Source: CAYZYK01 sp964482615 (lineage in GTDB: Bacteria > Patescibacteriota > Minisyncoccia > Minisyncoccales > CAYZYK01). Taken from it: a stretch of DNA of 26,014 nucleotides. Position 1 is the first letter of the stretch. Each line of letters begins with the position of its first letter. The stretch is from assembly GCA_964482615.1 (NCBI GenBank), contig CAYZYK010000010.1, forward strand, positions 1 through 26,014, given 5' to 3'. Of the stretch, positions 12,254-21,103 are shown piece by piece. A model generated the notes under the pieces. That model did not search any database and was not told where the DNA came from. It saw nothing but the letters and a program-made list of their open reading frames with translations. A program made the translations under genes and the position numbers.

Positions 12254-14653
12254 TTAATTTTTTTTCTTTTTAGCTAAATTTAAAATTGTCTTCATTACTG
12301 TGTCTGGATTTATTGATATGCTTTGGATTCCTTTCTTTACTAAAAATTCAGCAAATTCTGGCAGATCGCTGGGACCCTGACCACAAATTCCACAATACTT
12401 ATTTTTCATATTACAAAATCTTATAACTTTTTCTATCATTTTTTTAACAGTTGGGTTTCTTTCGTCTGCTATTTTTTGTAAATAAGCGTTATCTCTATCA
12501 ATACCTAACGCCAACTGTGTAAGATCATTACTCCCGATTGAAACTCCATCAAAAATCTTCAAAAATTCATCAATCACAATTACATTTGAGGGAATCTCGC
12601 ACATAACATAAATTTCAAGACCGTTTTTGTCTCTCTTTAAACCAGCACCACTCATAATCTTCAAAACTTTCTTTCCCTCCTCAACAGTCCTACAGAAAGG
12701 AATCATAACTTTAACATTTTTTAAACCAAAAACATCTCTTACTCTTTTTATTGATTCACATTCCATTAAAAAAGCGGGTTTGAATCCTTTATCATAATAC
12801 CTTGAAGCACCCCTCCATCCCAACATTGGGTTTGATTCATCTTTGGGTTCAAATAATTCTCCCCCAATCAATTGAGCGTATTCATTGGTTTTGAAATCAG
12901 AAAGCCTAACAATTACTGGTTTGGGGTAAAAAGCAGCAGCAATCTGCCCTATTCCTTCAGCTAACTCCTTTATAAAATATTCTTTTTTATCTTTGTGTTC
13001 AACAGTAAGTTTCTCTATTTTGTTAACTAGCTTCTGGGGAGCATTAAATTTAGATTTAAGATCTTTGAAATGATATAAAGCTAGGGGATGAATTCTAATC
13101 TTCTCTGCTATAATGAATTCTTCTCTAGCTAAACCCACTCCGTCATTTGGCAAAAAAGAGGTTCTGAAAGCAATTTCGGGAGCCCCAATATTAACCATTA
13201 TTTTAGTTTTCAATTTGGGTATTTTTTTAAGATCGTATTCTTTCACTTCATAAGAAACTTTGTCAGAAAAAACTTTCCCGTTTAATCCCTGAGTACAATC
13301 AACTGTTACATTCTTCCCATTCTTTAAAACTTTAGTTGCTTTTTGAGTTCCCACAATACATGGTATCCCAAGCTCGCGGGAAACAATAGCTGCGTGAGCT
13401 GTCTTTCCTCCTTCATTAGTTACAATAGCTGAAGCCATTCTCATTACTGGAACCCAGTCAGGGTCTGTCATTTCAGTTACCAAAACCTCTCCTTTTTTGA
13501 ACTCTGACATTTTAGAAACATCTGATATAACACGCACTTTACCCTGTCCTATCTTGTCTCCAATAGCAATTCCCGTTAAAATTGGCTTTTTGTCTGTATT
13601 AAGATGATATTCCCTGTAAGTTCTTTCTTTTTGTGGGGTATGAACTGTCTCTGGTCTGGATTGGACAATAAAAAGCTCTTCTGTTTTTCCGTCTTTTGCC
13701 CATTCAATATCTTGAGGAGTACCATAAAGCTCTTCAATTTTAGAGGCCCAGCCAGCTAAAGTTAAAATTTCCTCATCGGTTAAAGAAAATTCTAATTGTT
13801 TTTTCTCTTTAACTTTCACCTCTTTTAATCCTCCACTTTTCTTGTAAATATACTTTTTGGTTTTCCTTCCTAGGTCTTTTCTGATAATAGACTTAAAACC
13901 CTTCTCTAGGGTTGGTTTAAAGACATAAAATTCATCTGGTGTTATTTGCCCCTTAACTATCATCTCCCCCAGGCCCCATATTGAGTTAATCAAATAAACA
14001 TCGGGAAAGCCCGTTTCTGTATCTAAAGTAAACATTACACCAGAGGAAGCTAAATCCGATCTTACCATTTTTTGAATTCCAATTGATAAAGCGAATCTTA
14101 AATGGGAAATGTTTTTCTCGTGACGATAAGCGATCACCCTGTCATTAAAAGTTGAAGCTAAACATTTTTTTATTGCTCGGAGTAAATCCTCCTTGCCCGA
14201 AACATTCAAAAAGGTCTCAAATTGTCCAGCAAAAGAATCCTGAGGAGCGTCTTCAGCCACCCCAGAAGATCTAATGGCAACATCAACATTTTTACTTTTA
14301 TATTTTTTGCTTAAATTTTTATAAGCTTCAATTATTTCTTTTTTTAAATCTTCTGGGAAATTAGCTTCCAAAATGGTAGTTCTGGCTTTTTTACCAATTT
14401 TCTGCAAGCTTTTTATACTCTCTGGCTTAAAATCTTCAAAAATATCCTTTAGTTTCTTATCTATTTTGTTCTCTTCCAAAAATTGCCAGTAAGCTGAAGT
14501 TGTAAAAGCAAAACCATTGGGGACATTAACTCCTTTCTTTGAAAGTTTAGAAATCATCTCCCCCAGAGAGGCGTTTTTACCTCCAACTAAAGAAATATCT
14601 TTCTTTCCTACTTCGTTAAAAGCAAGTATCTTTTTTTGAGATCTTTTAAGCAT
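12254..14653 (-). CDS. ppsA: phosphoenolpyruvate synthase (pyruvate, water dikinase)
   Basis: Interconverts pyruvate + ATP and PEP + AMP + phosphate. In fermenters that lack pyruvate kinase it may run toward pyruvate. The 799-residue product has the ATP-grasp domain (VGGKNASLGEM, VAIRSSGVAEDAPQDSFAGQFET, DIEWAKDGKTEELFIVQSRPET), the swivelling phosphohistidine domain (TNEGGKTAHAAIVSRELGIP, His420), and the C-terminal PEP/pyruvate barrel (VGLAREEF, GSNDLTQLALGIDRD, YCGICGQGPSD). The Cys and dikinase signatures are intact and the length is normal. It starts at an ATG overlapping the end of the acetate kinase gene by 8 bp. Its own 3' end is duplicated at 10905-10967. Confidence 0.95.
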   Translation of the reverse strand: MLKRSQKKILAFNEVGKKDISLVGGKNASLGEMISKLSKKGVNVPNGFAFTTSAYWQFLEENKIDKKLKDIFEDFKPESIKSLQKIGKKARTTILEANFPEDLKKEIIEAYKNLSKKYKSKNVDVAIRSSGVAEDAPQDSFAGQFETFLNVSGKEDLLRAIKKCLASTFNDRVIAYRHEKNISHLRFALSIGIQKMVRSDLASSGVMFTLDTETGFPDVYLINSIWGLGEMIVKGQITPDEFYVFKPTLEKGFKSIIRKDLGRKTKKYIYKKSGGLKEVKVKEKKQLEFSLTDEEILTLAGWASKIEELYGTPQDIEWAKDGKTEELFIVQSRPETVHTPQKERTYREYHLNTDKKPILTGIAIGDKIGQGKVRVISDVSKMSEFKKGEVLVTEMTDPDWVPVMRMASAIVTNEGGKTAHAAIVSRELGIPCIVGTQKATKVLKNGKNVTVDCTQGLNGKVFSDKVSYEVKEYDLKKIPKLKTKIMVNIGAPEIAFRTSFLPNDGVGLAREEFIIAEKIRIHPLALYHFKDLKSKFNAPQKLVNKIEKLTVEHKDKKEYFIKELAEGIGQIAAAFYPKPVIVRLSDFKTNEYAQLIGGELFEPKDESNPMLGWRGASRYYDKGFKPAFLMECESIKRVRDVFGLKNVKVMIPFCRTVEEGKKVLKIMSGAGLKRDKNGLEIYVMCEIPSNVIVIDEFLKIFDGVSIGSNDLTQLALGIDRDNAYLQKIADERNPTVKKMIEKVIRFCNMKNKYCGICGQGPSDLPEFAEFLVKKGIQSISINPDTVMKTILNLAKKKKN
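12260..12312. repeat. direct repeat copy B (3' end of ppsA)
   Basis: This is the copy within the intact ppsA gene that matches 10908-10960. It covers the last codons of ppsA on the minus strand. It is presumably the original from which the remnant upstream of pfkB arose. Confidence 0.8.
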
Positions 14654-15662
14654 TCTTAATTTTCTGAGCTATTGCCAATTCTTCATTTGTATCAATAGCT
14701 AAGATTTTAGTGTTTTTTAAAATTTTAAGACCACCACAAACCATTTTTCTTATTTTGGCAGAGCCAGATCCAATAGCTCCCGTAAAAACCAACAAATCAC
14801 AACCTCCCAAAACAGCAAAATATGATCCAATATATTTTTTAATCCTGTACACAAAAACATCCAAGGACAATTCAGCTTTCTTGTTCCCTTCTGATACTTT
14901 CTTTAAAACTTCTCTCATGTCATCCATTCCACAAATCCCCTTTATTCCCGAATCAGAGTTCAAAAGCTCGTTGACCTTTTCTGTTGACAATTCTTTACAA
15001 AGTTCAAGTACAATCCCAGGATCAATATCTCCTGTTCTAGTCATCATGACCAATCCCTCCAGGGGCGTAAATCCCATAGAAGTATCAATAGGTTTACCGT
15101 TCAAAGTAGCCGTGATACTTGCGCCCCCTCCCAAATGACATGAAATAATTTTTAATCTGCTAAATGGCTTTTTAATTCTCATAGCACCTTCCCTTGCTGC
15201 ATACTCATGAGATATTCCATGAAAACCAAAACGAGAAAAACCATATTCTTCTCTTAATTTTTCTGGCAAAGCGTAAGTTGAAGCTCTCTTTGGTAAATCA
15301 ATATAGAACCCTGTATCAAAAACAGCAACTTGTTCAGCTTCGGGAAAAACCTTATTTACTGTCTTAATTCCCAAAATATTAAAAGGATTATGCAGGGGTG
15401 CAAGATTATTAAATTTTTCAAGCTCTTTTAAAGATTTCTCCGTAATTTTTAAGGGTTCTCTAAATTTTTCTCCCCCGTGCACCACTCGGTGCCCAATTTT
15501 CTTTAAATTATATTCTTTCAGTTTATTTAACTCTTCAGTTAAAATTTTCTCAAAACTATCAGAATCAAAAATATCTCTTTTGCCCTCTTCTTTAAGTTTT
15601 AAATCTTTATCAAAAAACTTCCACTTTATTGATTGACTGCCACAGTTTAAAATCAAAATCAT
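14646..15662 (-). CDS. ackA: acetate kinase
   Basis: Converts acetyl phosphate + ADP to acetate + ATP, the final energy step of acetate fermentation. The start chosen is the ATG at 15662 (MILILNCGSQSIKWKFFD), giving 338 residues; the frame is open further upstream but only into the pduL end. Motifs seen are NCGSQSIKW, GHRVVHGGEKF, FDTGFY, FGFHGISHEYAA, ISCHLGGGASITA, DTSMGFTPLEGLVMMTRTGDIDPGI, FTGAIG and DTNEELAIA. The family is usually about 400 residues, so this is a compact form. The usual GIGEN adenosine-binding motif reads AIGSGS. It overlaps the PduL gene by 4 bp, pairing the two acetate steps. Confidence 0.93.
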   Translation of the reverse strand: MILILNCGSQSIKWKFFDKDLKLKEEGKRDIFDSDSFEKILTEELNKLKEYNLKKIGHRVVHGGEKFREPLKITEKSLKELEKFNNLAPLHNPFNILGIKTVNKVFPEAEQVAVFDTGFYIDLPKRASTYALPEKLREEYGFSRFGFHGISHEYAAREGAMRIKKPFSRLKIISCHLGGGASITATLNGKPIDTSMGFTPLEGLVMMTRTGDIDPGIVLELCKELSTEKVNELLNSDSGIKGICGMDDMREVLKKVSEGNKKAELSLDVFVYRIKKYIGSYFAVLGGCDLLVFTGAIGSGSAKIRKMVCGGLKILKNTKILAIDTNEELAIAQKIKNA

Positions 15663-16228
15663 ATTATTTCTCCCTTTCCTGTTTTTTTTATCCCGCAAGC
15701 ATTGCCTTCATCAGTATCAAGATGTAAACACAGATTATAATCCTCACCTACTCTCACTTTAATATTGTGAAAAGTAACAGCTCTTTTTCCTTCAACTTTA
15801 ACTGAAATTAAACTTCCGTCTTTCAAGTCAAACTCATCAGCCTGTTTGGAATTACAATGAATATGCCTTTGGGGAACAATTAATCCTTTTTTAAGCTCAA
15901 CTTTTCCTTCAGGCCCTATTAAAGTAACACCGGAAGTCCCCTCTATATTCCCCGATATCCTCACCTCCGGATCAACGCCAAGAGAAATAGTATCTGTCAA
16001 AGAAAGCTCAACTTGAGTTTCTTCTCTGGGTGGTCCTACAATTCTTACTTTATCAATCTTTTTCTCTCCTGTTTCAATAGTTACTTTTTCTTCAGCTGCA
16101 AAATCAGATGGCTGGGTAAGTTGACTTTCTTTCTTTAATTGATATCCTTCACCAAAAAGCGCCTCAAGATCTTTTTGAGATATATGTATATGTCTTGCTG
16201 ATATTTCAATTGGAATTTCTTTTTTCAT
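15659..16228 (-). CDS. pduL: PduL-type phosphate acetyltransferase
   Basis: Transfers the acetyl group from acetyl-CoA to phosphate, giving acetyl phosphate for AckA. The 189-residue product carries the two metal-binding His motifs of the PduL family, EISARHIHISQKDLEALFG (8-26) and PQRHIHCNSKQADEF, and the closing signature HLDTDEGNACG. The many short beta-strand stretches fit the double beta-barrel fold. It has no encapsulation peptide, so it should be cytoplasmic. It is first of the pduL-ackA-ppsA unit. A TATAAT seven bases before the ATG and a terminator just upstream mark it as the start of a transcript. Confidence 0.95.
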   Translation of the reverse strand: MKKEIPIEISARHIHISQKDLEALFGEGYQLKKESQLTQPSDFAAEEKVTIETGEKKIDKVRIVGPPREETQVELSLTDTISLGVDPEVRISGNIEGTSGVTLIGPEGKVELKKGLIVPQRHIHCNSKQADEFDLKDGSLISVKVEGKRAVTFHNIKVRVGEDYNLCLHLDTDEGNACGIKKTGKGEII

Positions 16229-16235
16229 ATGTTTT

Positions 16236-16241
16236 ATTATA
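16236..16241 (-). promoter_or_regulatory. -10 box of pduL promoter
   Basis: A perfect TATAAT on the minus strand ends seven bases before the ATG at 16228. The -35 region (TTTTAA at 17-bp spacing) is weak. The distance implies a leaderless or nearly leaderless mRNA, like the TyrA and ftsZ promoters. Confidence 0.55.
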
Positions 16242-16266
16242 CTATAGATTCTTCTTCTTTAAAAAG

Positions 16267-16288
16267 AAAAAAGGTGAAAATCTTCACC
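16267..16288 (-). terminator. terminator of the GAPDH transcript
   Basis: GGTGAA, the loop GATT and TTCACC form a 6-bp hairpin followed by six T residues on the minus strand, downstream of the GAPDH stop codon and upstream of the pduL promoter. Confidence 0.75.
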
Positions 16289-16315
16289 CTCAAAAGAAAA
16301 CAAAAAAATAAATTC

Positions 16316-17326
16316 TTAAATCTTTTTTGCTACAAAATCTGCAAATTCGGCCAATCTAGTTCCATAACCTGCTTCATTGTCGTACCAAGATAAAACTTTA
16401 ACCATATTTTTTTTAACTCTGGTGAAATTTAAGTCCACAATAGAAGACAAAGGATTATCTCTGTAATCTGTAGACACGAGTATCTTTTCTTCCACCCCTA
16501 AAATTCCTTTCAATTTTTTTGATCCTGCTTTCTCTTTAAAAAGATTATTTACTTCTTCAACAGAAGTTTCTTTTTTCAAATCACAAATTATATCAGTGAT
16601 AGAAACAACAGGGGAAGGAACCCTTATTGCTACCCCATCTAGCTTTCCCCTGATTTCTGGCATTGCTTTCTCAACAGTATTTGCAGCTCCTGTAGTTGTG
16701 GGAACAATATTTAAAGAAGCAGCCCTAGCTCTACCAAGGTCTTTATGGGGTCCATCTAAAAGATTCTGGGAAGTAGTATAACTGTGAATTGTAGTAAAAA
16801 GACCTTTTTTTATCCCAAATTCGTCGTTCAAAACTTTAATTACGGGTGCAACACAATTAGTAGTGCAAGATCCCATATCTACAATATCATCTTTTTTTGA
16901 ATCAAACTTCTCTTCGTTCACGCCCGGCAGATAAGTTGGAATCTCTTCGCTTTTTGATGGAGCTGAAATTATTACTTTTTTGGCTCCAGCGGTTAAATGT
17001 TTTTTAGCATCTTCTAGTTTTCTGAATGCTCCGGTACACTCCAAAACAATTTCAACCCCCATTTCAGCCCAGGGAAGTTCCTCTGGTTTTGGTTCAGCTA
17101 AAGATTTAATTATTTTGCCGTTAATAACCAAACTATCTTCTGTTCCCTTTACTTTTTTTGGGTAGATTCCATAACAGGAATCATATTTAAAAAGATGAGC
17201 TAAGGTTTCATTATCAGTTAGATCATTAACTGCTACTGGTTCTAAACCAGGAAGGTCTTTTAAAATCTTACGTAAAACAGCCCTTCCTATTCTACCAAAA
17301 CCATTTATAGCAACTTTTGTTGACAT
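16316..17326 (-). CDS. gap: glyceraldehyde-3-phosphate dehydrogenase, type I
   Basis: Oxidises glyceraldehyde 3-phosphate to 1,3-bisphosphoglycerate with NAD. The 336-residue product has the Rossmann start INGFGRIGRAVLRK (8-21), VNDLTD with Asp35, which favours NAD, the catalytic SCTTNC with Cys154, TIHSYTTSQNLLDGPHKD, RAASLNIVPTTTGAA, and the closing SWYDNEAGYGTRLAEF. All catalytic residues are present and the length is normal. It follows the glutaredoxin gene by 8 bp, and its transcript ends at the hairpin at 16267-16288. The neighbouring glycolytic genes often include pgk, but none is seen here. Confidence 0.97.
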   Translation of the reverse strand: MSTKVAINGFGRIGRAVLRKILKDLPGLEPVAVNDLTDNETLAHLFKYDSCYGIYPKKVKGTEDSLVINGKIIKSLAEPKPEELPWAEMGVEIVLECTGAFRKLEDAKKHLTAGAKKVIISAPSKSEEIPTYLPGVNEEKFDSKKDDIVDMGSCTTNCVAPVIKVLNDEFGIKKGLFTTIHSYTTSQNLLDGPHKDLGRARAASLNIVPTTTGAANTVEKAMPEIRGKLDGVAIRVPSPVVSITDIICDLKKETSVEEVNNLFKEKAGSKKLKGILGVEEKILVSTDYRDNPLSSIVDLNFTRVKKNMVKVLSWYDNEAGYGTRLAEFADFVAKKI

Positions 17327-17334
17327 AGATTAAA

Positions 17335-17577
17335 TTACTCTTCAATATTTAACAATTCTTTTATTTTTGGTTTATCGAAACCAACCACAACATCCCCATC
17401 AATATCTAAAACAGGCACTCCCATCTGTTCTGATTTTTCTATCATTTCTGCTCTTGCTTCTTCATCTTCTGCAACGTTGACATCTTCAAATTCGATGTTG
17501 TGTTTCTTTAAATAACTTTTTAAAGTTTCACAATAAGGACAAGTTGGTGTTGAATAAATTTTTACTTTTTTGGCCAT
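17335..17577 (-). CDS. glutaredoxin-like protein
   Basis: The 80-residue thioredoxin-fold redox protein has the active site PTCPYCETLKSYL (C-P-Y-C at residues 13-16), the cis-Pro segment GVPVLDIDGDVVVGFD, and the C-terminal helix KPKIKELLNIEE. It resembles the NrdH/Grx group that is often reduced by thioredoxin reductase, and a trxB gene lies about 3.5 kb upstream in the same direction. It is the gene before gap and probably cotranscribed with it. Confidence 0.9.
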   Translation of the reverse strand: MAKKVKIYSTPTCPYCETLKSYLKKHNIEFEDVNVAEDEEARAEMIEKSEQMGVPVLDIDGDVVVGFDKPKIKELLNIEE

Positions 17578-17623
17578 GTTATTTACTCTTATTATATTTT
17601 TATTTCAACTACAAAAAGTTGTA

Positions 17624-18622
17624 TTAACAATCCCCGGCAGCAGGAGCGCTTCCTGAAGAATAATCTTCAGAATAACTTGCTGCGGCTTGATTCTCGTCTA
17701 GTTTTTGAGAACAAACTCCAGGCTGATTATCAAATCCACAACAGAGTAAAGTTTTAACCGCCTCAGCAGTTCTTCCCCCAAACCAAGACTCCTGAGCTTC
17801 TTTATTATTTAATATTAAAGTGGGAGATCCGGTTACATTATGCTGTGCCTGCAAGTCAAAATCCTCTTGGGCATACTTCAATCCCCTATTGTTATCTGCC
17901 ATACAATTGTTTAATTGATTCTTGTCAACACCTGCTTCAGTTAAACATTTATCTACTTCTCCCGCTTTAATGTGACAGTTAATATAGTTCCAGTATTTAT
18001 CAGTTTCTTCCCTTAAACAAATCTGTCTTAAGTTTTCTTGTGCCTCCTCTGTCCCGTGCATAGCAGTTATTTCTCCATTTAAAATAGAACCAATATATTT
18101 TACTTTAATATTCTCTTCCAAGGAAGGAATATTTTTAACAATTTCAGCCAAAACTCTCTGCATTTGCAAGCCGAAGGGGCACTGACTTACAACAAAAGCA
18201 TTTAAAAGTGATTCGTCTTTTTTTGTAATATCTTCGCAAGATTTCTGTTGAACTTGTTGTTGTTCTGCTGCTACTTGTTGATTTAAACCTTCTTCTAAAT
18301 TAAAAGCTTGCGGAAAGAAGAGAACTCCGTCTTCGGTAACATAAGAATCTATTTGTTGTCCCTGATAGTTTACTTTAAAACTAATTAAATCATGCTCTTC
18401 TTTAACTTCTCCCAAAGAAGCCTGGGGTTGTCCCTGTAGAAAATTGTTGTTTATAAAATCTACTGCTTTTTGGGCTATTTGTTGAAGTTCTTGTTGGTTT
18501 AAGTTTACTTGATTTTTTTGACCAATATTCGTTTTGGGCACAAAAATAATAGCTCCGGCAATTAAGACAGCAACTAAAACAACAACTAAAGGAATTAGAT
18601 TTTTGAGAAGTTTTTTGTTCAT
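17624..18622 (-). CDS. membrane-anchored DsbA-like thioredoxin-fold protein with a CPFG active site
   Basis: The 332-residue product has an N-terminal membrane segment (about 8-28), a Gln-rich linker with a small beta region (residues 40-125), and a thioredoxin-fold domain. AFVVSQCPFGLQMQ puts a CPFG motif at 148-151, with only the first Cys of a usual CxxC, and TGSPTLIL (264-271) supplies the cis-Pro loop. Several further cysteines (C129, C202, C216, C226, C240, C294, C295, C304) lie in the domain and its tail, so other disulfides are possible. The tail ends in a low-complexity Ser/Ala/Gly stretch with a terminal Cys. It probably handles disulfides outside the membrane. A single active-site Cys would fit an isomerase or a partner of VKOR-like oxidases. 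Confidence 0.75.
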   Translation of the reverse strand: MNKKLLKNLIPLVVVLVAVLIAGAIIFVPKTNIGQKNQVNLNQQELQQIAQKAVDFINNNFLQGQPQASLGEVKEEHDLISFKVNYQGQQIDSYVTEDGVLFFPQAFNLEEGLNQQVAAEQQQVQQKSCEDITKKDESLLNAFVVSQCPFGLQMQRVLAEIVKNIPSLEENIKVKYIGSILNGEITAMHGTEEAQENLRQICLREETDKYWNYINCHIKAGEVDKCLTEAGVDKNQLNNCMADNNRGLKYAQEDFDLQAQHNVTGSPTLILNNKEAQESWFGGRTAEAVKTLLCCGFDNQPGVCSQKLDENQAAASYSEDYSSGSAPAAGDC

Positions 18623-18670
18623 GTTTTATATCTTTTAATTTATATTTTTATCTTAACATCTTAGATTTTA

Positions 18671-19888
18671 TCATGCGACCTTCTTTTTTGCAACGTTTAA
18701 AATCTTAGACATTAATTCTGTTTGTTTAATTTTTCCTAATTTGCCCTCTTTACAATTTTTCTCACTGAATTTTTTAACATCATCTGGCTCTATTTCACTT
18801 GAAGATATTAAAAGGGGAATTGGTTCTTTACAATGTCTCTTTACATCACAGCAAGTAGAATGATCTGCGGTTACTACAATCAGAACGTTCCTTAAATCCA
18901 AAAAAGATCTAAAGTTCTTGTCAATTTTTTCTATAAAATCTTTTTTTTCTTTAAATTTTCCATCTTCAGCCAAACTGTCTGTTGCTTTAATATGCAAAAA
19001 AACAAAATCATATTCTTTCAAAGCTTCTTTAACTGTCTTAAATTTTCCTTTTAAATTTGTATCGGAGCACCCAGTTGCACCTTTAACCTTAATAACCTTC
19101 ATCCCCAAAGTTTCAGCAATTTGCTGATAAAGAAATTTACCAGCAATACAGCAAGCCTTCAAGCCGTACTTTTCTTTGAATCCTGGAATTTCTTGAAGGG
19201 AAGCAGGTTCTCTTAATAAAATATAATTAGCTGGTAAAAGTCCTTTTTTCTTTCTCTTTTGGTTTAAAGCGTGATTTTTCAAAATCTTACGGGATTCTTT
19301 TAAAAATTTATTCAAAACTTTTGCAGTAAATTTAGCTTCAAAAGTATCATCTTCTGGTTTAATCTCCTTTGCTTTTTTACCGAGAGATGAATAATGTGGA
19401 TCACCGTTTGAAACGTTACTACTAAGGTTTCCCCCGCGAAGAACAACCCCAACCCTGTAATCTTCAGCACTTTCAATTAAAAATCGAACCCCGTCAATCT
19501 CCATTCCTCTCAAAGATTCAATAAGGGAGGATGTCTCTTTAATCCTTCCTGCTCTTCTATCTACAATTTCCAGATTATCTTTTACTGTAGAAAAATTACC
19601 TCTAAAAGCAACATCCCCTTCTTTAAGTTCAATTCCAGCAGCTTTTGCTGTAAAGAGCCCTCTTTGGATATGGTATTTTTCAGGATCATAACCGAATAAA
19701 GCAAAATGTCCCTCCTCGGAGGTTGGGATAGCCGTGGTAAAAACAGGCTCTAATAATCCACAAACGCCTCTCTCTGTTAATTTATTTAAATTGGGAGTAC
19801 TAGCTGCCTCCAAAGGAGTTCTATTTTTTAATTGAGGAACTGGTCTATCCCCTAGCCCGTCTATAACAGTTAGAATAATTTTTTTCAT
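18671..19888 (-). CDS. apgM: cofactor-independent phosphoglycerate mutase, archaeal type
   Basis: Converts 3-phosphoglycerate to 2-phosphoglycerate. The 405-residue product starts MKKIILTVIDGLGDRPV, with metal-binding Asp10, and has TPLEAASTPNLNKLTERG, then TSEEGHFALFGYDP with Ser57 as the likely phosphorylated residue. Further on come GDVAFRGNFSTV, IVDRRAGRI, FLHIKATDSLAEDGKF and VTADHSTCCDVKRHC, the metal-binding end of the alkaline-phosphatase fold. In archaeal members the Ser motif is usually GSDTAH; here it is TSEEGH. It lies ten bases downstream of the enolase gene and acts directly before enolase in glycolysis. Confidence 0.94.
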   Translation of the reverse strand: MKKIILTVIDGLGDRPVPQLKNRTPLEAASTPNLNKLTERGVCGLLEPVFTTAIPTSEEGHFALFGYDPEKYHIQRGLFTAKAAGIELKEGDVAFRGNFSTVKDNLEIVDRRAGRIKETSSLIESLRGMEIDGVRFLIESAEDYRVGVVLRGGNLSSNVSNGDPHYSSLGKKAKEIKPEDDTFEAKFTAKVLNKFLKESRKILKNHALNQKRKKKGLLPANYILLREPASLQEIPGFKEKYGLKACCIAGKFLYQQIAETLGMKVIKVKGATGCSDTNLKGKFKTVKEALKEYDFVFLHIKATDSLAEDGKFKEKKDFIEKIDKNFRSFLDLRNVLIVVTADHSTCCDVKRHCKEPIPLLISSSEIEPDDVKKFSEKNCKEGKLGKIKQTELMSKILNVAKKKVA

Positions 19889-19897
19889 TAAACTAAT

Positions 19898-21103
19898 TTA
19901 GTTTATTTCCTCTTCAATTCTTAATAATCTGTTGTATTTGGAAGTTCTTTCTCCTCTTGTTGGGGCACCAGTCATTATCCATCCTGTTCCTAAACCTACT
20001 GCAAAATCAGCAATAAAATCATCACAGGTCTCACCGCTTCTGTGTTTAACAAAAACTTGCCATTTGTTATCTAACCCCAGTTTTGCTGCCTCAATTGCTT
20101 CTGTTACCGTGCCTATCTGATTTGGTTTCACAATTAAACCATTGCAATATTTCTTATCAACAGCTTTTTTAATTCTATCTGGGTTTGTAGTCAGAAGATC
20201 ATCTCCAATAATCGTTATCTCTTTACCGAACCTTTTGGTCATCTCCTGAAATCCTCCCCAATCATCTTCCGCAAAAGGATCTTCTATTGCTACTATTGAA
20301 TATTTCTTAATAATATCAGAATAAAAATTGAAAAAACCTTTTTTGGTAAATGTTATTCCCTCCAGTTTGTAGTTTCCGTCTGAGAAAAAGCTTGTTGCTG
20401 CAACATCAAGAATAACTTTGGTCTCTTTGCTGTAATGTGCTTCCTTAATGCTCTTTGTTATAAAATTTAAAGCATCGGGGGTGGAACCAAACGGAGCAGC
20501 AAAACCACCCTCATAGCCTACATTAGTTGCGAACTCACCATATTTTTCCCTTAAATTCTTTTTAAGTATCTGATAAATTTTAACTCCCTTTTTGAGTTTC
20601 TCAGCAAAGCTGTTACCTTGAAGAACTATCATAAATTCCTGAACATCTAGTGCGTTTCCAGCATGCATCCCCCCTTCAACAAGTAATATAGCGGGGGTTG
20701 GTAAAGATGGCTTTGTTCTGGCAACCCCAGAAATATGTTTCCAAAGAGAAACTTCCTGTAAGGCTGCTGCTGCTCTGCAAAAAGCAACAGAAACAGCTAA
20801 AATAGCATTAGCCCCCAAATGAGATTTTTTCTCTGTTCCATCAAGATCAATTAATGTCTTATCTATCTCTTTTTGGCTGCTAAAACTTTTATCTCTGAGT
20901 TCAGGAAAAATAATATTTTCAATATTCTTTATTGCCTCTTTTGGTTCTTTTTCTTCAGCTTCCTGTTTTCCTTTGGAGGTACCCGAAGGAACTGAAGCTG
21001 AAAAAACACCTTCTTCTGTTTCAAGATCAACTTCAACAGCAAAAGATCCTTTTGAATTCAAAATTTGTCTTGCTTTAATATTTTTTATTCTAATCTTTTT
21101 CAT
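19898..21103 (-). CDS. eno: enolase
   Basis: Dehydrates 2-phosphoglycerate to PEP. The 401-residue product has IKNIKARQILNSKGSFAVEV at the N-terminus, SVPSGTSKGKQEAEE (mobile active-site loop), LGANAILAVSVAFCRAAA, the metal ligands in VILDVAATSFF, VAIEDPFAEDDW and TIIGDDLLTTN, the catalytic Lys in GLIVKPNQIGT, FVKHRSGETCDDFIADFAVGLGTG, and SKYNRLLRIEEE. The family is usually about 430 residues, so a few loops are shortened. The usual SHRSGE reads KHRSGE. It overlaps the trxB end by 4 bp. Confidence 0.95.
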   Translation of the reverse strand: MKKIRIKNIKARQILNSKGSFAVEVDLETEEGVFSASVPSGTSKGKQEAEEKEPKEAIKNIENIIFPELRDKSFSSQKEIDKTLIDLDGTEKKSHLGANAILAVSVAFCRAAAALQEVSLWKHISGVARTKPSLPTPAILLVEGGMHAGNALDVQEFMIVLQGNSFAEKLKKGVKIYQILKKNLREKYGEFATNVGYEGGFAAPFGSTPDALNFITKSIKEAHYSKETKVILDVAATSFFSDGNYKLEGITFTKKGFFNFYSDIIKKYSIVAIEDPFAEDDWGGFQEMTKRFGKEITIIGDDLLTTNPDRIKKAVDKKYCNGLIVKPNQIGTVTEAIEAAKLGLDNKWQVFVKHRSGETCDDFIADFAVGLGTGWIMTGAPTRGERTSKYNRLLRIEEEIN

